Source: JACRFW01 sp964531745
Lineage (GTDB): Bacteria > Patescibacteriota > Patescibacteriia > Magasanikbacterales > GWA2-37-8
DNA length: 54,914 bases
Assembly (NCBI GenBank): GCA_964531745.1
Contig: CAZHFX010000001.1
Coordinates: 1 to 54,914, forward strand
Direction of reading: 5' to 3'
How positions within the stretch are numbered: the first letter of the stretch is position 1; every line of letters starts with the position of its first letter. Shown piece after piece: positions 17,465 to 25,728 of this stretch. The translations under genes and the position numbers were made by a program. Under the pieces are notes generated by a model that ran no database searches, had not been told where the DNA came from, and saw nothing but the letters and a program-made list of their open reading frames with translations.

Positions 17465-18517
17465 TTACGCCGGCTTTGACAAGAGTGGCCACACGGCGGT
17501 TTCACGAAGAAGATCCTCTTCATCCAGGAGTATCCCGGCTCCCCGGACAACCGAAGTGAGCGGATCATCAGCGATCCGAACTGGGATATTTATCGCTCGG
17601 TTAATCAGCTTGTCAAGGCCGCGCAACAGAGCGCCGCCGCCGGAAAGCAAAATGCCGCGTTCGTGGATGTCGGCTACCAGTTCGGGCGGAGTGATTTCAA
17701 TGATATCCTTGATGCTGTCAACAACGACGCGAAGCGAATTGATCATTGCTTCTCTTACTTGGCCGTCATTAATCATTACTTCGCGCGGCAAGCCGGTTAA
17801 AAGATCGCGGCCGCGCATAGGGAATTCCATGGTTTCGGGAAGTTCTACCGCCGAGCCGATTTTTATTTTGATTTCTTCCGCCTGGCGCTCGCCTAAAAGC
17901 AAATTAAAAACTGCCCGCGCGTACTGTATGATGTTGCGGTTTAATTCATCGCCGGCGATTTTAATGGATTTCCGGGTGGAGATGCCGCTCAAAGAAATAA
18001 CCGCGATTTCCGAAGTGCCGCCGCCGATTTCTACGATTAGATTGCCAATCGGTTCTCGCACCGGCATGCGCGAGCCGATGGCGGCTACCATCGGCTCCTC
18101 AACGATCCAAACCTCTTTGGCTCCGGCGTTCATAACCGCGTCTCCGACGGCACGACGTTCCACTTCCGTGATATCCACCGGCGCCCCAATAACTACTTTT
18201 GGACGCGATAAGAAATTTAACGCGCTGTCCTCGTAAACTTTATCAATAAAATAACGCAACATTTTTTCCGCCACTTCAAAGTCGGATATAATGCCGCCCG
18301 TGAGCGGCCGGGTGGTAATGATATGCGGCGGCGTTTTTCCTAGCATATCTTTGGCTTCGTGCCCGACGGCTAAAATTTGCTCCGTACGCGTGTTAATAGC
18401 GACTACGCTGGGTTCGTTGATGATGATACCGCGCCCTTTGACGTAAACCAACGTGTTAGCTGTGCCTAAATCAATGCCGAGTTCTTTTTGGAATTTATTA
18501 AAAAAATTAAAGGCCAT
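17465..18517 (-). CDS. mreB: Rod shape-determining actin homologue MreB
   Basis: About 350 aa, normal length. Actin-fold ATPase forming membrane-bound filaments that direct cell-wall elongation. Phosphate-1 block LGIDLGTANTLVYVKGRG, connect and phosphate-2 regions (EIGGGTSEIAVISL) and adenosine block (LSGGGALLRGLD) are all present. The ATG at 18517 (MAFNFFNK) is preferred, but in-frame ATGs at 18526 and 18529 exist. All overlap the end of the upstream small membrane protein gene. Confidence 0.95.
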   Translation of the reverse strand: MAFNFFNKFQKELGIDLGTANTLVYVKGRGIIINEPSVVAINTRTEQILAVGHEAKDMLGKTPPHIITTRPLTGGIISDFEVAEKMLRYFIDKVYEDSALNFLSRPKVVIGAPVDITEVERRAVGDAVMNAGAKEVWIVEEPMVAAIGSRMPVREPIGNLIVEIGGGTSEIAVISLSGISTRKSIKIAGDELNRNIIQYARAVFNLLLGERQAEEIKIKIGSAVELPETMEFPMRGRDLLTGLPREVMINDGQVREAMINSLRVVVDSIKDIIEITPPELVADIHERGILLSGGGALLRGLDKLINRAINIPVRIADDPLTSVVRGAGILLDEEDLLRETAVWPLLSKPA

Positions 18518-18908
18518 ACTGATCATCATTGCGGAACTTTCGATTGGTAAAAATTACCGCTTCTAAAAAAAAGAAAAAAATAATTAAGACAATACCGTTC
18601 CACCAGGCGAGGAGACGGGCGGAGAGAAGCATAAGAGCAAAAATAATGATGATGGCCAAAAGCAAACTTTGGCGGAATGTGCGGCGCACATGGCGGAATA
18701 CCACTTCGTCATTTTTAACTAAAAAACGCCGCGCCAAAAACCCGCTGACGGAGAAAGTGCCGACAATTGCTAAAAACAGACTGCAGTAGAAAAAGAAAAG
18801 CGCCAGCCAACCTCCGTCCGGAGTGATGTAGTTAAGCACAAAAAACCACGCCACCCAGCATAAAAGAGTGGCAATTGACATCAAAATAAGGTATTGACGC
18901 AAAGACAT
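18507..18908 (-). CDS. Small membrane protein at the head of the mre operon
   Basis: 133 aa, four hydrophobic segments in two pairs separated by a basic loop (ARRFLVKNDEVVFRHVRRTFRQ). No family recognised. Its end overlaps the mreB start, and a clean promoter (18922-18950) precedes it, so it is the first gene of the mre operon. A role in envelope or shape is an inference from position only. Confidence 0.65.
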   Translation of the reverse strand: MSLRQYLILMSIATLLCWVAWFFVLNYITPDGGWLALFFFYCSLFLAIVGTFSVSGFLARRFLVKNDEVVFRHVRRTFRQSLLLAIIIIFALMLLSARLLAWWNGIVLIIFFFFLEAVIFTNRKFRNDDQYGL

Positions 18909-18921
18909 ACTAGATTAGGGT

Positions 18922-18950
18922 ATTTTAGGCCGAAACTCGGCTTTTGGCAA
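18922..18950 (-). promoter_or_regulatory. Promoter of the mre operon
   Basis: On the minus strand, TTGCCA (18945-18950), 17-bp spacer and TAAAAT (18922-18927). The spacer contains a GCCG/CGGC inverted repeat. Leader of about 10-14 nt before the ATG at 18908, no Shine-Dalgarno. Confidence 0.6.
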
Positions 18951-18953
18951 GCT

Positions 18954-19247
18954 TTATAAAATATAACGGATTTTGTGGATTTGAGAGCCAGAAACGCGCT
19001 CTCGGAGCGACGCGAGCAGGCCGGCTTCACGCAATTTAATCTCCTGGGCGGCGGCGGCGCTCAAGCAGGCGATATACAGCGTCTCTTGTTTAATATAGAC
19101 GGCATTGGCATGATTTTTTATCTCGGGGCCTAACATATCGGCAAGCAAGATATTGGCTGTTTCCACTGTTAAAGAAGCTGACACCCTTTTCAGGATGGGT
19201 GAAGAAAAATTTTTATGGCCGATAATCTTGGCGAATGAGTCCAGCAT
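18954..19247 (-). CDS. DUF721 / DciA-like protein
   Basis: 97 aa with the DUF721 pattern: an N-terminal helix, then a KH-like fold including NHANAVYIKQETLYIAC and AAAQEIKLREAGLL. DciA proteins load or activate the replicative helicase in bacteria lacking DnaC; many DUF721 proteins are otherwise uncharacterised. It starts three bases after the helicase-nuclease stop, so it is in the same unit. Confidence 0.75.
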   Translation of the reverse strand: MLDSFAKIIGHKNFSSPILKRVSASLTVETANILLADMLGPEIKNHANAVYIKQETLYIACLSAAAAQEIKLREAGLLASLRERVSGSQIHKIRYIL

Positions 19248-19250
19248 AGG

Positions 19251-22196
19251 CTACGCGCGAAATTCGCAAATATCTTTGAAATCGCAATGGTCGCAGGCGA
19301 ATTGGCTCGGGGTGGCCGCGAATTTTTGCGCTTTAATCTTTTCCACTGACCCGATTAAACTTTCTTGGAGCTTCTGCAAATCTTTGTCGTCACCGATAAA
19401 CGAAGCGCGGATTTCGTCTTCAACATAGTAGTAAGTCAGCTTGCTTGGTCGGCCGGCATTTTTGTAATCGGACAGCTGTTCGACGGCAATTTGGTAAATG
19501 AGCAGCTGCTCTTTGTCGGCGACGGCCAATTTTTCTTTGGGTTTGCCGGTTTTGTAGTCAATAATTTCCAGCGTGCCATCAGGAAGCTTGTCTACGCGGT
19601 CAATGCGTCCGCTTAAAAGATGGTCGCCGATTTTAATTTTGAAAAAACTTTCCAAAAACTCCGGAATGGTCCAGCGGTTCTCCTGCGCTTTGTAAAAGGC
19701 GCGCAAAACATTTTTTCCTTTTTCAAAATACTGCTCCTTCTGCTTGGCTCCGGCATACCAATCATCAATCCACTTGTTTTCATAAATTTTGAGCAACTCA
19801 TCCACTGTCGGAATTTGTACGGTATCATCGAGTTTTTTCTTTTTCGGCGATTCAAAAAGAGAAACCTGCGTCGTGGCGTTCAATTCTTTCACGCGAAGAT
19901 AAAACGCCTGCAAGGTATTGTGGATAGTGGTGCCGAAACTAAAGTAGTGACTGCCTTTGGCTGGCAAGCTTAACACATGAGCCAGTTTATATTTATAAGG
20001 GCAGGTTTCATACATTTGTATATGCGAAAAAGAAAAGCTTTTGGGCAACTCATAGACAATTTCGCGTTTGTCAAGCGCCCGGGCCGCTTTTTTTTCCTCT
20101 AGCATTTCTTTTGCCCCCTCTTGTTCAGCGACGCGGTAGCCGATTTCGTTCAAAAATCGGCTGATTTTCTTCGCCCGCATGCCGCCGTAGTTTGAGGCGC
20201 TGGTGAAGTAAAGCCGCTCTTTAGCGCGAGTCATGGCGACATAAAATAAGCGGCGCTCTTCCGCGTAGTGGCTGTCCCCTTCCGGCAGTTGTTCTTTCAC
20301 GAGCGGGAGCGGAATTTCTATGCCATCGCCCTTGACGCGCGTGGGGAAACGTTCTTCCACCAGGTTGGCGATAAAAACATATTTATATTCCAAACCTTTG
20401 GCGCTGTGCACTGTGAGAATATTTACCGAGTCCGGCGTATCATTAAAATCAAACCCGCTCCGGGCGAATTTGCCGCGGTCGCCGGAATCTTGGATGTGGC
20501 CAAACTCTTCCATAAAATTAGCGACGTGAGCGTCCGGCATCATTTTTTCAAATGTCTCCAAATAATCAAAAAATTGTTTAAGCTGGTAATTTTGGCGGAT
20601 AATCGCGGCATTCCCCGCCTCCTCCTCGTCTTTTAGATATTTTATATAGCCGCTTTTTTTTAAAAAATTGTACAGAAGAACGGCTGGCTTGAGATAACGC
20701 GATTCTTTGAGGCCGTCGTGGATGAGGCTGATGATGAGATCGCAGGCCTTTACCGACTCTTCGGCCAGATTAAACTCGCGGCAACGTTTTAACGCTTCGT
20801 AATAGGTGTAGGCCTTGCGCTTGGCTTGAGCAGTGAATTTTTGTAAGTCGTTCTCGTTAAATTTGAGGAATGGCAAACGGAGCAAGCGGAAAATGGCGAT
20901 GCCATCGGCGTGATCGGCGAGGATTTTAAAATAATTTATACAATCAAGAATCACCGGCTGGCGGTAGAGCCCGCTCGCGGCCAAAAATTCATAGGGAATG
21001 CCGCGCGACTCCAGGCCGTCAATAAATGGTTCGGCTTGACTGTTGGCGCGCACCAGGATGGCAAAATCGTCCCAAGTGGCGCCGCTGTCTATCTGTTTCA
21101 AACGCTCAATTTCGTCCATCACACTCCTTACCTCGTCCTCCAGCGTGGCCGAGTGTATATGCGCCACGGTTTTGTTATTTCCCTGAAAAGTTGTATGCGC
21201 CTTCAACTTTTTGTCTATCTTAAGTTTAATCTCCAATCTATCGGGGTTATTATTCTGGATGGACTCGTACGCTCTGTCCAAGATCTCTTGGTTGGAGCGA
21301 TAGTTTTCGTTGAGCACGATTTTTTTCGCTTTAGGAAAATCATCCTGAAAACGTAAAATGTTGGAAACGCTGGCCCCGCGGAAAGCGTAAATACTCTGGT
21401 CATCATCCCCTACTACGGTCAGCTGCGCTTTTTCATCAGCCAACATTTGTACCAAATTATACTGCGCCCAGTTTACATCTTGAAATTCGTCCACCAAAAT
21501 GTACTTATATTTGGTTTGAAATTTGGCCAGAATATTCGGCCGCGTTTGAAATAATTTATTGGCGTAGTAAATAAGATCGCCAAAATCCAACTGCGCGGAG
21601 TCTAACAGAAGCTGGTTGTAGACGTGGTACGCGTTCGCAAGTTCGGTAATGCGGTTTTTATCTTCTAGGTTGGCGGTGCCGTTGTCCTTGCTTAACCCCT
21701 CGGCGAATTGCCGGTACTCTTCGGGCGAAATCAGCTCATCTTTACACTTGGAAAAATGTTTGAGGAGTTCGTGGATGTGTTTGGCGGGGTTGCCAATTGG
21801 GCGATAATAATCAAGGTTGAGTTTGTCTAAATTTTTGCGCGCTAGAAGCCAAACGGCTGTTTGGCCCAATAGCTCAAACTGGTTGGAAAGGCCGATATCA
21901 ATGGCGTGACGCTCCAAGAGTCGCTGGCAGAAGCTGTGGAAAGTGGAAATAGCTATCTCTGTATAGCCGATGTCAATCAGCTCATCTACGCGCTCCTGGA
22001 TTTCTTCCGCGGCCTTATCGTTGAAAGCCAAAGCCAAAATTTCCTCCGGTTTAGCGAGTTTGTTCTCAATGAGATAGCAAATTTTTTGGGTAATAACGGT
22101 GGTCTTGCCCGTCCCCGCGCCGGCCACAATCAAAAGCGGACCATAGGTATATTCCACAGCCTCACGTTGAGCCTTGTTTAGAGCACGTTTTGGCAT
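19251..22196 (-). CDS. UvrD/PcrA-type superfamily 1 helicase fused to a PD-(D/E)XK nuclease
   Basis: About 981 aa. The helicase core shows Walker A AGAGTGKT (residues 25-32), motif II VDEFQD, motif III GDDDQSIYAFRGA, motif V TVHSAKGLEYKYVFI and motif VI VAMTRAKERLYF. The last 250 residues are a RecB/AddB-type nuclease with RIDRVDKLPDGTLEIIDYKTGKP (D...DYK active site). A Cys in YETCPYKY plus three in CDHCDFKDIC are the arrangement of the AddB-type iron-sulfur staple. Likely acts in recombinational repair of DNA ends. The ATG at 22196 is used; the upstream in-frame extension is derived from a GC-rich repeat. Confidence 0.92.
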   Translation of the reverse strand: MPKRALNKAQREAVEYTYGPLLIVAGAGTGKTTVITQKICYLIENKLAKPEEILALAFNDKAAEEIQERVDELIDIGYTEIAISTFHSFCQRLLERHAIDIGLSNQFELLGQTAVWLLARKNLDKLNLDYYRPIGNPAKHIHELLKHFSKCKDELISPEEYRQFAEGLSKDNGTANLEDKNRITELANAYHVYNQLLLDSAQLDFGDLIYYANKLFQTRPNILAKFQTKYKYILVDEFQDVNWAQYNLVQMLADEKAQLTVVGDDDQSIYAFRGASVSNILRFQDDFPKAKKIVLNENYRSNQEILDRAYESIQNNNPDRLEIKLKIDKKLKAHTTFQGNNKTVAHIHSATLEDEVRSVMDEIERLKQIDSGATWDDFAILVRANSQAEPFIDGLESRGIPYEFLAASGLYRQPVILDCINYFKILADHADGIAIFRLLRLPFLKFNENDLQKFTAQAKRKAYTYYEALKRCREFNLAEESVKACDLIISLIHDGLKESRYLKPAVLLYNFLKKSGYIKYLKDEEEAGNAAIIRQNYQLKQFFDYLETFEKMMPDAHVANFMEEFGHIQDSGDRGKFARSGFDFNDTPDSVNILTVHSAKGLEYKYVFIANLVEERFPTRVKGDGIEIPLPLVKEQLPEGDSHYAEERRLFYVAMTRAKERLYFTSASNYGGMRAKKISRFLNEIGYRVAEQEGAKEMLEEKKAARALDKREIVYELPKSFSFSHIQMYETCPYKYKLAHVLSLPAKGSHYFSFGTTIHNTLQAFYLRVKELNATTQVSLFESPKKKKLDDTVQIPTVDELLKIYENKWIDDWYAGAKQKEQYFEKGKNVLRAFYKAQENRWTIPEFLESFFKIKIGDHLLSGRIDRVDKLPDGTLEIIDYKTGKPKEKLAVADKEQLLIYQIAVEQLSDYKNAGRPSKLTYYYVEDEIRASFIGDDKDLQKLQESLIGSVEKIKAQKFAATPSQFACDHCDFKDICEFRA

Positions 22197-22205
22197 AGCT
22201 TTATG

Positions 22206-22232
22206 GCCTCTTCCGCCTTTTAGGGGGAGGGA
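22206..22232. repeat. GC-rich inverted repeat in the helicase leader
   Basis: On the minus strand the element reads CCTCCCCCTAAAAGGCGGAAG-like, with CTCCCCC followed by AAAAGG and GAGG. It resembles the repeat elements found inside rlmN and the cysteine desulfurase gene. Confidence 0.45.
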
Positions 22233-22242
22233 AATTATAAAC

Positions 22243-22265
22243 AAAAAAATACCAATTTTCTGGTA
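22243..22265 (-). terminator. Putative intrinsic terminator after rlmN
   Basis: On the minus strand TACCA, six-base loop, TGGTA, then seven T. The stem is short (5 bp) but the U-tract is good. It overlaps the predicted transcription start of the helicase promoter (22268-22296), so only read-through from rlmN would form the hairpin. Confidence 0.5.
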
Positions 22266-22267
22266 CT

Positions 22268-22296
22268 AGTATAACGAAGTTCTCAAGAATATACAA
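22268..22296 (-). promoter_or_regulatory. Candidate promoter for the helicase-DUF721 unit
   Basis: On the minus strand TTGTAT (22291-22296), 17-bp spacer, TATACT (22268-22273). The -10 is good and the -35 moderate. Confidence 0.45.
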
Positions 22297-22314
22297 ACCA
22301 TCCATTTCAAAAAA

Positions 22315-23445
22315 TTATTTTTTCTTATTAGCCAACTGCCCGCAAGCGGCGGCAATATCTTGGCCTTGGGAGTAGCGAATAGTGGAAATAAACCCGACGG
22401 CCATCAGGCTATTGTGCCAGTGCTCAATGAGCTCCGGCGGGGTGCGGTCAAAAGTGCGAAAATAGCTCTCACTCTGCCCTCTCCTCCCCTGCGTGGGCGA
22501 GGGTAAAAAGTCTTCCTGGTGCGGTTGAGACTCGTCGTCGATTTTGTTATACGGAATCAGGTTCACGCGGAAGTACGGAATTTTTTTACATAATTTAATG
22601 AGTGCCCGGAGATGGCGTTCGTCGTCATTCACGCCGGAGAGCATAATATATTCAAAACCAAGAAAGTGCGTACGGCTGGGAAAACGTTGGCGGTAAGCCA
22701 CCGCCCACTTCACCAGCCACTCTAGAAAACCTTTTTTGTGCGATGGCATAATCTGTTGGCGCGTTTCCTCAATGGCGCTGTGGAGCGACAATGCCCAGCG
22801 CACCGGCGGAAAATTGACATCGGATAAAAGTTTCTCCATCATAGCTGGTACACCGGCCGTGGAAACCGTAATTTTCGTTTCGCCTAGTTCGGTATTCTTC
22901 AAAAGTATTCGGAGCGCGCGTTTTACATTCTCGTAGTTTAAAAGCGGTTCTCCTTGCCCCATCATCACAATATTCCCGACCCGTGCGCCTTCTTTTGCCA
23001 AAAGTCTTTGGGCAAAACGGTATTGGTCAATAATTTCCTCCGCCGAGAGCTGGCGTTTGAAACCGGCCTTGCCGGTGGCGCAAAAAATGCATTTCATCGG
23101 ACAGCCGACTTGAGAAGAAATACAGATAGTATACCTGTCCGGCCCGCCCTCAACGGCGTCTTCTTTGAGATTCTTGCGCCCCATTACCACCGTTTCAATC
23201 AAATTACCGTCGTGGAGTTTAAAAAGAAATTTTCGTGTGTTGTCCATTTTACTGGAAAAAGCGGCGGCAACTTCCACAGTTAACCACGGAAAATGTTTTA
23301 GCTTTTCACGCAGTTCTTTAGGCAGAGTGGTAATTTCGTCATAACTGCTAATATTCACGTCAAACCACGCTTGCTCAATTTGAGCTTGGCGGTAGCTTGG
23401 TTCAGCGGTTAAAATGGCTTTAAACTCGGTGGACTGTGAAGACAT
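22315..23445 (-). CDS. rlmN: 23S rRNA (adenine2503-C2)/tRNA methyltransferase RlmN
   Basis: 376-aa radical-SAM enzyme that methylates A2503 of 23S rRNA and some tRNAs. The [4Fe-4S] cluster motif CPMKCIFC is present, as are the GEPLLNYENV block, SLHSAIEETRQQIMP and the C-terminal catalytic Cys in AAACGQL. Residues 314-324 (LPSPTQGRRGQ) are an unusual insertion encoded by a repeat element (22476-22503), in the loop before the last helix. It starts nine bases after the ABC exporter stop. Confidence 0.94.
   Translation of the reverse strand: MSSQSTEFKAILTAEPSYRQAQIEQAWFDVNISSYDEITTLPKELREKLKHFPWLTVEVAAAFSSKMDNTRKFLFKLHDGNLIETVVMGRKNLKEDAVEGGPDRYTICISSQVGCPMKCIFCATGKAGFKRQLSAEEIIDQYRFAQRLLAKEGARVGNIVMMGQGEPLLNYENVKRALRILLKNTELGETKITVSTAGVPAMMEKLLSDVNFPPVRWALSLHSAIEETRQQIMPSHKKGFLEWLVKWAVAYRQRFPSRTHFLGFEYIMLSGVNDDERHLRALIKLCKKIPYFRVNLIPYNKIDDESQPHQEDFLPSPTQGRRGQSESYFRTFDRTPPELIEHWHNSLMAVGFISTIRYSQGQDIAAACGQLANKKK
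22476..22503. repeat. Repeat element inside rlmN
   Basis: A CCCTC...GAGGG imperfect palindrome. It reads CTGCCCTCTCCTCCCC, then GGGCGAGGG, the look of a common dispersed palindrome. It is in frame and encodes residues 314-324. Confidence 0.5.
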
Positions 23446-23454
23446 CGCGAATAA

Positions 23455-25221
23455 TTATTTTTCGGTCAGAAATCCTCCGGCCTGAATTTTCCACAATCCC
23501 CGGTAGATGCCATCTTTTTTCTTGAGTAAATCGCCGTGCGCGCCCTCTTCCACGATAATACCGCGGTCAACGACGACTATCCTGTCCATGGTCATGATGG
23601 TAGAAAGACGGTGGGCGATGACAATGACCGTCTTATCGCGCATTAAATTTTTGAGCGCGTCTTGAATGAGAGCCTCGGATTCGGAATCCAAACTGGAGGT
23701 GGCCTCATCCAGCACCAAAATCGGCGCGTCGCGCAAAATCGCCCGAGCAATAACGACGCGCTGGCGTTCGCCGCCGGAAAGTTTTACCCCGCGTTCGCCC
23801 ACGTAGGTACTGTATTTTTCCGGAAATTCGGAAATAAATTCATCGCAGTGAGCCAATTTCGCCGCCCGAAACACCTGCTCATCAGCGGCTTCCGGCCGGC
23901 CATAGCGGATATTTTCCATGAGCGTGCGATGAAATAAAATCGGATCTTGCGGCACGAGGCTCACCGCCTGCCACAGGCTCTCTTGCGTCACGCGATTTAT
24001 TTTTTGCCCGTCTATGGCGACCTCTCCGCCTGCGATATCGTGCATGCGGAGCAATAATTTGATAATGGTGGACTTTCCCGCTCCGGACGGACCGACTAGC
24101 GCTATCTTTTCGCGCGGCGCGACAATCAGATTCAGCCTAGAGAAAATTTTACGCGTTTCATGATAATAAAAATCCACATTTTTGAACACAATTTCACCGC
24201 GCGTTACTTTGAGCGATTTAGCTCCGTGCGCGTCCTGAATTTCATGAGGCGTGTTAAAAATAACGGTCATTTCTTCCGCATCTGCCAAATCGGAATAGAG
24301 TTGACGGACCATCTTTCCGAAATCCCACACCTTGTCAAAAATGATAATGACATAAGATTGGAGCAACACAAAATCGCCAATAGTCAAAGCGCCTTCTTTC
24401 CAAAGCTGAACTGCTAAATAGAAGATGCCAAGCTCAAACGCCACTACCAAAAAACCCTGCACTGCTTCAAATGCGGTATCCAAATTCCATGTAAACCAGC
24501 GCAAGTAGCGAACTTTTTCCATCGCCCGGCCAAAGGTCGCGCGCTCGCGATCGTACCCGACGAACAGCTTAACATTGTTGTTATTAGTGATGGTATCAGC
24601 CAAGATGCCGGTGGCCTTGGTTTCGGCTTCGTTGCGCTGAATATCAAAACGCAATTTGTAGAAAGTAAAGAATAGATTAACCGTTAAAAATAAAGACAGC
24701 CACGCGAGACTGCCGACGCCCAGCCAGAGATTTCTTTGGAATAAAACAAAAATTACTATCGTCAATTCAACAAATAGCGGCAAAAGAACCCAGGTGATTT
24801 TATCAGCCACGCTTTCAAAGGCGCGGACAAACCAATTCACCCTTTTCACGAGCGACCCGACGAAATTATTATTGAAATAGGAAAAAGAATGTTTATGCAG
24901 ATACGCGAAACAACGATTGGCCAAACGCGCCATCACCGCCGGCTGAAAAGAGGTGTTGGTAAAACCGGCCACCCGCCAACAGAGCCAGCGAAAACCTTCC
25001 AAAATTGCGATGAGAAACAATACATGAACAAGTGCTGGAACAACAATTTGGACATTCGTACTTTGAGTGAGAACGTCGAAAAATCGTTTAAAATAAAGTG
25101 GGATAATGACCCCGAACGACGCGCCTCCAATCACTGTCACCAGCGTGACACCGATAAGCAAACGAAAAACGCGCGCTTCCTGCCAGTAGATTTTGAAAGT
25201 GAGCTTGGTATTGTATTTCAT
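23455..25221 (-). CDS. ABC-type exporter, fused permease and ATPase
   Basis: 588-aa half-transporter of the MsbA/LmrA-like group. Six transmembrane helices (about 20-310) are followed by the nucleotide-binding domain: Walker A GPSGAGKST, signature LSGGERQRVVIARAIL, Walker B ILVLDEATSSLD and the H-loop AHRLST. Functions as a dimer and exports lipids, peptides or drugs; the substrate cannot be told. The ATG at 25221 (MKYNTK) is preferred over an in-frame TTG at 25230. The leader carries a GC-rich hairpin ten bases before the ATG. Confidence 0.92.
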   Translation of the reverse strand: MKYNTKLTFKIYWQEARVFRLLIGVTLVTVIGGASFGVIIPLYFKRFFDVLTQSTNVQIVVPALVHVLFLIAILEGFRWLCWRVAGFTNTSFQPAVMARLANRCFAYLHKHSFSYFNNNFVGSLVKRVNWFVRAFESVADKITWVLLPLFVELTIVIFVLFQRNLWLGVGSLAWLSLFLTVNLFFTFYKLRFDIQRNEAETKATGILADTITNNNNVKLFVGYDRERATFGRAMEKVRYLRWFTWNLDTAFEAVQGFLVVAFELGIFYLAVQLWKEGALTIGDFVLLQSYVIIIFDKVWDFGKMVRQLYSDLADAEEMTVIFNTPHEIQDAHGAKSLKVTRGEIVFKNVDFYYHETRKIFSRLNLIVAPREKIALVGPSGAGKSTIIKLLLRMHDIAGGEVAIDGQKINRVTQESLWQAVSLVPQDPILFHRTLMENIRYGRPEAADEQVFRAAKLAHCDEFISEFPEKYSTYVGERGVKLSGGERQRVVIARAILRDAPILVLDEATSSLDSESEALIQDALKNLMRDKTVIVIAHRLSTIMTMDRIVVVDRGIIVEEGAHGDLLKKKDGIYRGLWKIQAGGFLTEK

Positions 25222-25231
25222 ACAACTCAAA

Positions 25232-25291
25232 CCCCCGGTGACGGGGGCTTATATGTAGAAGACGGAAAATCGCGGTGTTTATTACACCGCG
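25232..25291 (-). terminator. Tandem hairpins after the atp operon
   Basis: On the minus strand, CGCGGTGT with ACACCGCG forms a perfect 8-bp stem (25271-25291) followed by ATTTTCC. A second stem, CCCCCG/CGGGGG with loop TCAC (25232-25247), is followed by TTTGAGTT. Together they probably end the nine-gene atp transcript. The second lies only ten bases from the ABC gene start and could also affect its translation. Confidence 0.6.
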
Positions 25292-25313
25292 ACCGGAAAA
25301 AAAACCGGACTAT

Positions 25314-25727
25314 CTATTTAAGCTTGCGGTACTTATTGCCCACCCGCAAACGATTTAATTCCTTTTCTATCTTGGCGGCGAGAGCGACATAGTCAACATC
25401 TTCCTTGTTGCGCGCACTTTCCATCAGCTTGGCCGCGCGCGCGCGCGCCTCTTCGGCTCGGGCGAGATCAATTTCATGGGCGTGTTCGGCCGTATCCGCC
25501 AAAATCACCACCGACCCATCGTCTCGCACTACCCCAAAACCGCTGGACACGGCGATTACAAACTCCTTGCCCTGTTTTTTATAGCGAATTTCGCCCGGTT
25601 TCAAATTGGTCACGAGCGGGATATGATGCGGCAAAACCGTAATTTCACCCTCTTCCGTCATGAGGCTGATCTGATCAATTTCATCAGAGAATGCTGTTCG
25701 TTCGGGAGTAACGATTTGAAACTTCAT
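25314..25727 (-). CDS. atpC: F1Fo ATP synthase epsilon subunit
   Basis: 137-aa central-stalk subunit coupling and regulating F1. Beta-sandwich domain (KFQIVTPERTAFSDEIDQISLMTEEGEITVLPHHIPLVT) and C-terminal helical hairpin (EIDLARAEEARARAAKLME). The ATG at 25727 (MKFQIVTPE) follows the atpD stop by one base; an upstream start would overlap atpD. Last gene of the operon. Confidence 0.95.
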   Translation of the reverse strand: MKFQIVTPERTAFSDEIDQISLMTEEGEITVLPHHIPLVTNLKPGEIRYKKQGKEFVIAVSSGFGVVRDDGSVVILADTAEHAHEIDLARAEEARARAAKLMESARNKEDVDYVALAAKIEKELNRLRVGNKYRKLK

Positions 25728-25728
25728 A

